A stretch of DNA of 5,524 nucleotides, taken from NCBI GenBank assembly GCA_027306845.1, contig DAHUYY010000139.1, forward strand, positions 1 to 5,524, written 5' to 3'. Made by a program: the position numbers and the translations under genes. Source of the DNA: Vulcanimicrobiota bacterium (lineage in GTDB: Bacteria > Vulcanimicrobiota > Vulcanimicrobiia > Vulcanimicrobiales > Vulcanimicrobiaceae). Below, piece by piece: positions 1-5,524 of this stretch (position 1 is the first letter of the stretch; each line of letters begins with the position of its first letter). The notes beneath the pieces are model-generated. The model did not search any database. It saw nothing but the letters and a program-made list of their open reading frames with translations, and was not told the DNA's origin.

Positions 1-1386
1 GCGAAGTTCCAGGCGATCGGGGCCAAGATCCCCAAGGGCGTGCTGTTGTACGGCCCGCCCGGCACTGGCAAGACGCTGCTCGCCCGCGCGGTCGCGGGTG
101 AGGCGGGCGTCCCGTTCTACTCGATCTCCGGCTCGGACTTCGTCGAGATGTTCGTCGGCGTCGGTGCATCGCGCGTTCGCGATCTTTTCGAACAGGCAAA
201 GAAATCCGCACCCTGCATCATCTTCATCGATGAGATCGACGCGGTCGGTCGGCAGCGCGGCGCCGGGCTCGGCGGCGGCCACGACGAGCGCGAGCAAACG
301 CTCAATCAACTCTTGGTGGAGATGGACGGCTTCGACCAAAATACCGGCGTCATTCTCATCGCGGCGACCAATCGCCCCGACGTTCTCGACCCGGCACTCT
401 TGCGGCCGGGGCGCTTCGATCGGCAGATCGTGGTCGATCGCGCGGATTTAAAGGGACGCCAAAAGATTTTGGCGGTGCACGCGCGCAACAAGCCGCTCGC
501 GCGCGAAGTGCAGCTCGACACGTTGGCAAAACGGACCCCGGGATTCTCGGGCGCCGATTTAGAGAATCTGTTGAACGAGGCCGCGCTTCTCGCGGCGCGT
601 CGGAACAAGAGCGTCATCGAGATGGCCGATTGCGATGAAGCGATCGATCGCGTCATGGTCGGCCCCGAACGCAAATCGATGGTGATGTCGCAGAAAGAGA
701 AAGAGAATACCGCCTATCACGAATCGGGGCACGCTATTCTCGGTGCGATGCTCGACAAATCCGATCCCATCCATAAGGTGACGATCATCCCGCGGGGAAT
801 GGCGCTCGGCATTACCTGGTCGCTCCCCGAGGACGATCGCCATAGCGTCACGCGCGAGGAGCTTCTCTCCGATATCACGATGGCGCTCGGCGGTCGTCTC
901 GCCGAGGAGATACAGTTCGGCGACGTTACGACCGGTGCGAGCAACGACTTTGAAAAGGCCACGCAACTCGCGCGGCGGATGGTAACGCAATACGGCATGA
1001 GCGATCTCGGCCCGATTCAGTACGGGCGCGGCGCGCACCAAGTTTTTCTCGGGCGCGATTTCGGCGAGGAACGGAATTACTCCGAAGAGGTGGCGAGCAA
1101 GATCGACTCGGAGGTGCGCCGCATCGTCGAGACCTGTTACGAACGCGGGCGTCAGTTGCTGACCGCGAATTGGGAGAAGGTCGAGCGGATGGTCGCCTCG
1201 CTGTTGGAGCACGAAACGGTGGAGGCCGACGAAGTGATGGCGATCGTCGAAGGGCGTCCGTACGATCGCGATTCCGATGAAAATACACCGGAGCCCTCGA
1301 CTCCCCCCGACCGCACCGTCGGCCTTCCGGCCGATCGTGGGGATGCGCATCGCGTGCCGCCGACGATCTCGCCGGAGCCGGCGTGA
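1..1386 (+). CDS. ftsH: ATP-dependent zinc metalloprotease FtsH (5'-truncated by the window edge)
   Basis: FtsH is a hexameric, inner-membrane AAA+ protease that extracts and degrades membrane and short-lived cytosolic proteins. Frame 1 is open from base 1; 461 residues are visible. Family length is about 600-650 aa, so roughly the first 150-190 residues (the transmembrane anchor and extracytoplasmic domain) lie outside the window. Numbering from the first visible codon: Walker A GPPGTGKT at 18-25, pore-loop FVG at 51-53, Walker B IIFIDEID with D77/E78, second region of homology ATNRPDVLDPALLRPGR at 122-138 with likely arginine fingers R135 and R138. The M41 zinc site is HESGH (H240, E241, H244), with the third ligand probably D316 in ASNDFEKAT. 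Every catalytic residue expected in this part is present, so the enzyme should be active. The last ~40 residues (about 421-461) form a proline- and acid-rich tail. An in-frame GTG at 40 is internal, since FtsH-like sequence (KFQAIGAKIPKG) precedes it. The stop overlaps the next gene by 4 nt. Confidence 0.97.
   Translation, partial: AKFQAIGAKIPKGVLLYGPPGTGKTLLARAVAGEAGVPFYSISGSDFVEMFVGVGASRVRDLFEQAKKSAPCIIFIDEIDAVGRQRGAGLGGGHDEREQTLNQLLVEMDGFDQNTGVILIAATNRPDVLDPALLRPGRFDRQIVVDRADLKGRQKILAVHARNKPLAREVQLDTLAKRTPGFSGADLENLLNEAALLAARRNKSVIEMADCDEAIDRVMVGPERKSMVMSQKEKENTAYHESGHAILGAMLDKSDPIHKVTIIPRGMALGITWSLPEDDRHSVTREELLSDITMALGGRLAEEIQFGDVTTGASNDFEKATQLARRMVTQYGMSDLGPIQYGRGAHQVFLGRDFGEERNYSEEVASKIDSEVRRIVETCYERGRQLLTANWEKVERMVASLLEHETVEADEVMAIVEGRPYDRDSDENTPEPSTPPDRTVGLPADRGDAHRVPPTISPEPA
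1374..1377 (+). promoter_or_regulatory. Probable Shine-Dalgarno (GGAG) for the first M16-like gene
   Basis: GGAG lies inside the last codons of ftsH, 5 nt before the GTG at 1383. The spacing is suitable and supports the GTG start, which overlaps the ftsH stop as GTGA. Translational coupling to ftsH is inferred. Confidence 0.55.
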
Positions 1387-2666
1387 AGCGTCTCGCGCAC
1401 GCGATCCTCGCGTTTATCGTTCTCGCGCCGCTCCTCGCCTCTCCCCGTGCAAACGCGGAGCCGGGCACGACCTTCGGCGAACTGCGCAGCGGCGCGAGCT
1501 ACTCGTTTGCCGCCGACCCAGGCGCGCCGACGGCGGCGATTGGGCTCTGGCTGCGGGTACCGGCAAGCGGCTATTCGTTCGATGCTCCGGGGATCGCCGA
1601 TCTCGCGGCACACGCGCTCGCCGATGCGCCGATCGTCGGCGGTACTTCGCTACGCGAGATCGTCGACAACGCCGGGGGAACGATCGAAATCGAGCCCTCG
1701 CCGAATCTCTTGGGGATCAGCATCGTCGTTCCCAAGGCTGATGCATCGGCGACGCTCCACGCATTAACGCAAGCCTATTTTGCCGGCTCGATCGACGAGA
1801 AATCGCTCGACGAAGCGCGCCATGAAACCAGCGTGCGCGCCGTTGAAGAGCGATTTAATATCGAGAACGAACTGCAGACCCATCTCTTCGCAGCGCTCTT
1901 TTCTAACGGCCCGATGCATACGCCGGTCTATCCGAACTCGGCTTCATCGCTCGATGCGATTCATCTGCAACGCGTGCAACGCTTCGCCGAGCGGGCATTT
2001 CGCCCGGGGAATGCGAGCCTCTCGTTTGCAGGCGCGGTCGACGACGCGCTGTTGGCGAATATCTCCGCGGTCGGTCGCTCCGGCAAGGACGCGCCGATCG
2101 ATTCACCGTTAGGGGCCGGCGCCTCGATGCAAGCGGTCGAAGGTTCGAGCCCCGCGATCGCCATCGGGTTTGCGGGCCCACCGATAACATCGCGCGACGA
2201 CGCAACTGCGCTTGATTTTATCGCCTCTGCGCTCCTCGATCGGCAACTCGGCCGCGCGCTGCCGCTTCCTTCGGGAAATGTCGCCGTTGCGCGATTCGTT
2301 ACGTTGCAACGCGTCGGCGTCTTTACGATCTTCGGCGTTGGAAATGACCCGAAGAAGATGGAGGGCGTCATTCTCGACGACCTGGCGCGCCTGCGCACTC
2401 CGTTGTCGCAGCCGCGCTTTCAACGCTTGCTACGCGCCTTTCGGTTTCACATCGCCTCGGCGATCGACGTGCCGCAGGGGCTTGCCGATAATCTCGGGTG
2501 GTATGCAGCCTCCGGTGATGCGGCATATGCGCCCGGTCTGCCGGGCGGAGAGTATGCCCGGAGTATAGCGCGGCTCACTCCGGATCGTGTTGCGGCAACG
2601 GTGCGACGCTATCTCGAACACCCTACGACCGTTCTCATGACCGCCGTCGCAGAAAAGAGCGTGTAA
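1383..2666 (+). CDS. Exported M16-family (pitrilysin-like) protein, probably catalytically inactive
   Basis: 427 aa. The GTG start is chosen because it gives a textbook Sec signal peptide (MKR, hydrophobic 8-19, cleavage likely after ANA at residue 25), has GGAG upstream and overlaps the ftsH stop by 4 nt. The mature protein has the two-domain M16B layout: N-terminal domain about 30-215 and C-terminal domain about 245-425. Supporting signatures are the GIADLAAH helix, the LREIVDNAGGTIEIE strand region, the linker SLDEARHETSVRAVEE, and a late ARLTPDRVAATVRRYL segment resembling the end of M16 domains. In active M16 enzymes the first helix carries HxxEH, which binds zinc and activates water. 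Here the aligned residues are D73-L-A-A76-H77, so the first His and the catalytic Glu are lost. No HxxEH or HExxH occurs elsewhere in the protein. The third zinc-ligand Glu cannot be placed with certainty (E148 or E155). It probably acts in the periplasm or at the surface, perhaps pairing with the next gene product. A structural, chaperone or scaffold role is inferred, not shown. Confidence 0.85.
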   Translation: MKRLAHAILAFIVLAPLLASPRANAEPGTTFGELRSGASYSFAADPGAPTAAIGLWLRVPASGYSFDAPGIADLAAHALADAPIVGGTSLREIVDNAGGTIEIEPSPNLLGISIVVPKADASATLHALTQAYFAGSIDEKSLDEARHETSVRAVEERFNIENELQTHLFAALFSNGPMHTPVYPNSASSLDAIHLQRVQRFAERAFRPGNASLSFAGAVDDALLANISAVGRSGKDAPIDSPLGAGASMQAVEGSSPAIAIGFAGPPITSRDDATALDFIASALLDRQLGRALPLPSGNVAVARFVTLQRVGVFTIFGVGNDPKKMEGVILDDLARLRTPLSQPRFQRLLRAFRFHIASAIDVPQGLADNLGWYAASGDAAYAPGLPGGEYARSIARLTPDRVAATVRRYLEHPTTVLMTAVAEKSV

Positions 2667-3952
2667 TGCAGCGCCTCGCCCCGTTCGCTTTCGCCTTCGC
2701 TCTCGCATCGGTCTGTATGCCGCTCGGCGCTCGTGCCGAGAATGGAGGCGGCGCGACGGTATTACCGGTCCGCCCCGTCACCTTCGTGCAGATCGACCTT
2801 CGTGCCGGCCTCGACCGACAGCGCGAGAGCGAGAACGGAATTGCGGCGCTCGATGCGCGCCTGCTCGCGCGAACGCCGGTCGAAGTCGGCGGCGTCTCGC
2901 TGCCGCTGCAAGAAGCGATTCGCTCCGAGGGGGGCGACCTGAGCGTTCACGTCCACGACGACCGGGTCGCCATCGAACTCGCGGGGCTTCCCGAAGCGAT
3001 GCCGAGCCTCGTCGATATCTTGGCAACGGCGATGAACGCGCCGGACTTCTCCCTTCCGGCTCTGAGGGCGGCACGTTCGGCACTGCTCGACCGGATCGTG
3101 GAGCGACAGCAGAATAACTGGGAACTGGCGACCGAAATGTTGCGGCGATCGCTTGCCCGCGCGGGCAATCTCGCGATGCCGCGCGATGGAACGCCGTTTT
3201 CGATCCAACATCTTTCGATCGCCCAGGCGCGCACGTTTTATCGTTGGAACTATCGCCGCGGAGATCTCGCGACCACCATCGTCGGCGAAGAGAGGCCGGG
3301 GCTCGATGCGGCGCTCGCACGTCTCGCAGCGGCGCTTCCCGGGGGTACCTCGCCGCAGGTGAGCTCGCCGCCGTTGCTGCTCGATGCCTCGAGCCTGATC
3401 TTACGCACGACACGGCCGACCCTTTCGACGATGATCGTCGCATCGTTTATCGCACCGAAACCGACCTCGGCGGATTTCCCCGCAATGTTGGTTGAAGCGG
3501 CGCTGATGAAGCGGATCCTCGCCGAGACTGCAGGGTTGCCCAAGGGGCTCGATGCGTTCTACGTCAGCCGCTCCTACGGGGCTCGCTATCGGTCGCTCGG
3601 CGGTCATCCACAGTTATTGCTCTATGCTTCGGGGGCGGTCGGTCGCCCCGACCAACTGATCGGCGGAGCGCTCGCGCTTTCGCAGATGATCGGCGACGGC
3701 AAGCTTCACGGGAATATCGATCGATTGAAGGCGCAGGCGATCGGCGATTTCGCGCGCCAGGAGAGCGATCCGCGCCTCCACTTGCGCCTGCTGCGCCTCT
3801 ACCGGCAAGCCGGCGGCACCGGCGATCCGGTTGCAAAAACCATCGCCGCAATAGCAAAAGTGAGCCCTGCGGATCTGGCGCGCGTCGCAAAGCGATATCT
3901 CGTCCATCCCACCATCGCCGTCGTGCAGGGAAGCGACGGAAGCGGCTCCTGA
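2666..3952 (+). CDS. Second exported M16-family-like protein, active-site motif absent
   Basis: 428 aa, almost the same length as its upstream neighbour. The ATG overlaps the preceding TAA by 1 nt (TAATG), with a weak purine-rich AAGAG at 2655-2659. A signal peptide is evident: MQR, hydrophobic 6-20, probable cleavage after ARA at residue 24. The M16 plan is recognisable from an N-terminal helix (GIAALDARLLA), a GGDLSVHVHDDRVAIEL strand region, the linker LPALRAARSALLDRIVERQQNN, and an FYRWNYRRGDLATTIVG segment matching the M16 motif that ends the first domain. The second domain carries DAFYVSRSYGARYRSLGG and ends with KVSPADLARVAKRYL. The position of HxxEH holds A61-L-D-A64-R65, so all three motif residues are replaced and no substitute zinc motif is seen. 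It is more diverged at this site than the upstream protein, which keeps one His. M16 proteins commonly work as paired half-clamshells, so a complex between the two is a reasonable inference. Confidence 0.8.
   Translation: MQRLAPFAFAFALASVCMPLGARAENGGGATVLPVRPVTFVQIDLRAGLDRQRESENGIAALDARLLARTPVEVGGVSLPLQEAIRSEGGDLSVHVHDDRVAIELAGLPEAMPSLVDILATAMNAPDFSLPALRAARSALLDRIVERQQNNWELATEMLRRSLARAGNLAMPRDGTPFSIQHLSIAQARTFYRWNYRRGDLATTIVGEERPGLDAALARLAAALPGGTSPQVSSPPLLLDASSLILRTTRPTLSTMIVASFIAPKPTSADFPAMLVEAALMKRILAETAGLPKGLDAFYVSRSYGARYRSLGGHPQLLLYASGAVGRPDQLIGGALALSQMIGDGKLHGNIDRLKAQAIGDFARQESDPRLHLRLLRLYRQAGGTGDPVAKTIAAIAKVSPADLARVAKRYLVHPTIAVVQGSDGSGS
3938..3942 (+). promoter_or_regulatory. Probable Shine-Dalgarno (GGAAG) supporting a CTG start
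   Basis: GGAAG sits 6 nt upstream of the CTG at 3949, within the last codons of the second M16-like gene. Another GGAAG lies about 10 nt further upstream (3929-3933). The spacing supports initiation at CTG 3949 rather than at the GTG at 4012. Confidence 0.45.
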
Positions 3953-5028
3953 AGCTCGCGCTCGTTCACGATTATCTCAATCAGCGCGGCGGTGCCGAGC
4001 GCGTCTTCGCGGTGCTTGCCGCGGCGTTTCCCGAAGCGCCGATCTATACGGCATTCTACGACGAACGTAAAACCGGCGATTGGTTCGTCGGGCGAACGAT
4101 CCATAGCTCGTGGCTTGCCGGCATGCCGGGAATCCGGAAGCGATTTCGCTGGTATGCGCCGTTCTATCCGAACGCGTTTGAAAGTTTCGATTTTTCCGGA
4201 TACGACGCGATTTTAAGTTCTTCGTCGGCATGGGCGAAGGGCGTTCGCGTGCCTCCGGGCTGCGTGCACCTCTGTTACCTCCATTCGGTAAGCCGATTTC
4301 TCTTCGACTATGACGCCTATGTCGGCGGTCTCGGTGTCGGGTTTCTGGCTCGCCCGCTCGCGGCAGCGTTGGCGCGCTGGGATCTTCGCGCCGCGCAACG
4401 CCCAACCGAAATGCTCGCAAACTCCGCAACGACGGCGCAACGCGCGCTGAAATATTACGGTAGAACGCTCGAGGTGCTCCATCCACCTGTCGATACCGAG
4501 CGATTCGCGCAACGCCGCGATCCGGGCGAGGCCTTTCTCGTCGTTGCCCGCATGCTTCCATACAAACGGATCGATCTCGCAATCGACGCCGCTCGGATTG
4601 CGGGATCGCCGCTGCGCATCGTCGGTGACGGCCCGATGCGGGCAGCGCTCGAACGGCGAGCGCAAGGAGCTCCGGTCACCTTTCTCGGAGAGCTCGGCGA
4701 CCGTGCGATCGGCGACGAGCTCGCCCGTGCGCGCGCGGTGATCGTGCCGGGAGTAGAAGATTTCGGTCTCATGCCGTTAGAGGCGGCAGCGAGCGGTACG
4801 CCGAGCATCGCGTACCGAGCGGGCGGTGCGACCGAAAGTATCATCGAAGGCTCGACCGGTTCGTTCTTCGATCGCCCCGACGCGAAAGATCTCGCGGCGG
4901 CGCTGCTAAAATTCGACGCCGACGCTTTCGATGAGAATAGAATGCGAGCGCATGCCGCAGGTTTCTCAAATCGCGCTTTCGTCGAGAAAATCCGCGCTCA
5001 TCTCGCCGCACTGGTCGATGCTCGCTAA
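3949..5028 (+). CDS. GT4-family glycosyltransferase, WbaZ-like (probable mannosyltransferase type)
   Basis: 359 aa from a CTG start. It is a GT-B-fold retaining glycosyltransferase that should move a sugar from a nucleotide donor (GDP-mannose is typical of WbaZ relatives) to a lipid-linked or surface glycan acceptor on the cytosolic face of the inner membrane. Numbering from CTG as M1: the N-terminal signature KLALVHDYLNQRGGAERV (2-19) with the acceptor-side GG loop at 14-15; PIYTAFYD (31-38); CYLHS (109-113), where WbaZ relatives usually have CYCHTP; ANSATTAQRALKYYGR (157-172) and HPPVD (178-182), entering the C-terminal domain; R201-MLPY-K206, donor phosphate-binding residues; VGDGP (225-229); and EDFGLMPLE with the family's E-x7-E (E270/E278). 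No ATG, GTG or TTG lies in frame from about 3850 to 4012. Starting at GTG 4012 would delete the first 21 residues, including the conserved VHDY and GG motifs. CTG at 3949 gives a normal N-terminus and a 4 nt CTGA overlap with the previous stop. Donor and acceptor specificity are inferred from family only. Confidence 0.92.
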   Translation: MKLALVHDYLNQRGGAERVFAVLAAAFPEAPIYTAFYDERKTGDWFVGRTIHSSWLAGMPGIRKRFRWYAPFYPNAFESFDFSGYDAILSSSSAWAKGVRVPPGCVHLCYLHSVSRFLFDYDAYVGGLGVGFLARPLAAALARWDLRAAQRPTEMLANSATTAQRALKYYGRTLEVLHPPVDTERFAQRRDPGEAFLVVARMLPYKRIDLAIDAARIAGSPLRIVGDGPMRAALERRAQGAPVTFLGELGDRAIGDELARARAVIVPGVEDFGLMPLEAAASGTPSIAYRAGGATESIIEGSTGSFFDRPDAKDLAAALLKFDADAFDENRMRAHAAGFSNRAFVEKIRAHLAALVDAR

Positions 5029-5524
5029 TATTTTTCCACGACATCCGGCGATTGCACCGGAGCTTCCGTATACGGTGTTGCCGGCGTATAACGAGCGTCG
5101 CGATCGTTTTGCCCGGCTTCGCGGAGAGCGTGTCGCAATTTATTGGCCGCATGGATTCGGCGATTGGGTACATTTTGGTCTGGTTGCCCCGATGCTTTCG
5201 CCGGAGAATGCGTATGCGATCTTTCGCCTCGGCGACGATTATAGCGCGCTTTTTTTTGGCGAGCAGCCGATCGCCGCGCTCCCGTCGGGGATTCGTGCGG
5301 TCGCCGATGGATCGGCGTTAGGGGCTTTGCACCTCGGCCTTAACTGGAAGCGCCTGTCGGGCAAACGAGAGCGCGTCGCTTTGCCCGGTGCGCTTCCGGG
5401 AGCGTTCGCCGACTTTGCTCCGACTGCGTTGCTCTACTCCGACTACCCCGAACCGGAGGGGCGACTCGCCTTTCCGTTTCATACCAAGGCACGAGCGCTC
5501 GCGCGATGCCTTGTTGAGGAAGCT
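5018..5524 (+). CDS. Unrecognised protein, 3'-truncated by the window; possibly a GT-B/GT9-like glycosyltransferase
   Basis: The frame beginning at ATG 5018 is open to the last base (169 codons, no stop). The translation looks like a real soluble protein: RVAIYWPHGFGDWVHFGLVAPML at 38-60, then AYAIFRLGDDYSALFFG (65-81), ALHLGLNW (103-110) and FPFHTKARALARCLVEEA at the edge. A short strand followed by a GFGD turn and a hydrophobic helix recalls the first beta-alpha unit of heptosyltransferase-like (GT9) GT-B enzymes, where GD-V is typical. That is only a hint, and I do not recognise the family. No signal peptide or membrane span is visible. The chosen ATG overlaps the glycosyltransferase by 11 nt but has no clear ribosome site. 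In-frame ATGs at 4952 and 4931 would lengthen the protein by 22 or 29 residues at the cost of a larger overlap. Its position behind a GT4 gene suggests a role in the same glycan pathway. Confidence 0.75.
   Translation, partial: MLANIFPRHPAIAPELPYTVLPAYNERRDRFARLRGERVAIYWPHGFGDWVHFGLVAPMLSPENAYAIFRLGDDYSALFFGEQPIAALPSGIRAVADGSALGALHLGLNWKRLSGKRERVALPGALPGAFADFAPTALLYSDYPEPEGRLAFPFHTKARALARCLVEEA

Noticed and set aside
40..48. GTG at 40 as the start of a short FtsH
   Set aside because: Residues before it match the conserved FtsH run into Walker A (KFQAIGAKIPKG), so the frame continues upstream beyond the window edge.
559..1350. Long minus-strand ORF (263 codons) opposite ftsH
   Set aside because: It is antisense to an unmistakable FtsH coding region. 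The translation is rich in R and H with no recognisable motif, as expected for the complement of a GC-rich gene.
2948..2962. HVHDD (residues 95-99 of the second M16-like protein) as a possible replacement metal site
   Set aside because: It falls in a strand region where M16 proteins carry variable residues, is not next to the degenerate motif helix in sequence, and lacks a plausible catalytic Glu. Chance seems more likely.
3977..4582. Minus-strand ORF of 201 codons opposite the glycosyltransferase
   Set aside because: The translation is arginine-rich and low in complexity, lies fully antisense to a well-supported GT4 gene, and has no independent support.
4012..5028. Glycosyltransferase starting at GTG 4012
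   Set aside because: It would remove the conserved GT4 N-terminus (VHDY, GGAER) that is encoded in frame immediately upstream, and leave an unexplained 59 nt gap in an otherwise overlapping operon.
5029..5051. T-rich stretch (TAATATTTTTCC) after the glycosyltransferase stop as a terminator
   Set aside because: I see no GC-rich inverted repeat before it, and it lies inside the coding start of the next ORF.
1..5524. RNA genes, CRISPR arrays, insertion sequences, attachment sites
   Set aside because: No tRNA-like or rRNA-like segment, spaced direct repeats, terminal inverted repeats or transposase motifs were seen. The window is essentially fully coding on one strand.

Overview
The window is a gene-dense, GC-rich (about 60-68% in the lines I counted) stretch of bacterial chromosome. 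All five genes lie on the + strand with no intergenic gaps. It starts inside ftsH and ends inside an unrecognised ORF, so both edge genes are partial. The style (GC-rich, very many CGATCG palindromes, tightly overlapping genes, two exported M16-like proteins behind ftsH, then a WbaZ-like glycosyltransferase) suggests an uncultured diderm lineage such as Candidatus Eremiobacterota (WPS-2). That placement is a weak inference from general resemblance. No marker gene in the window settles it.

Layout: (1) 1-1386, the C-terminal three quarters of FtsH, the membrane-anchored AAA+ zinc protease, with intact ATPase and protease motifs and a proline-rich tail. (2) 1383-2666 and (3) 2666-3952, two tandem proteins of nearly equal length (427 and 428 aa). 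Each has a Sec-type signal peptide and an M16 (pitrilysin/processing-peptidase) architecture, but in both the zinc-binding HxxEH motif is lost. (4) 3949-5028, a GT-B glycosyltransferase of family GT4, WbaZ-like, whose homology-supported start is a rare CTG codon overlapping the previous stop. (5) 5018 to the window end, the first 169 codons of a protein I cannot name with confidence, perhaps another GT-B-type enzyme.

The junctions are GTGA (4 nt overlap), TAATG (1 nt), CTGA (4 nt) and an 11 nt overlap. This strongly suggests one polycistronic, translationally coupled transcript. The first three genes share a theme of envelope protein quality control: FtsH at the inner membrane, and the two M16-like proteins presumably in the periplasm or on the surface. 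The last two point to surface polysaccharide or glycan synthesis. There is no space for a conventional intergenic promoter or terminator. I see no RNA gene, mobile element, CRISPR array or long repeat.

I do not see a clearly new system. The best candidate for a second look is the tandem pair of apparently catalytically dead, secreted M16 homologues coupled to ftsH.
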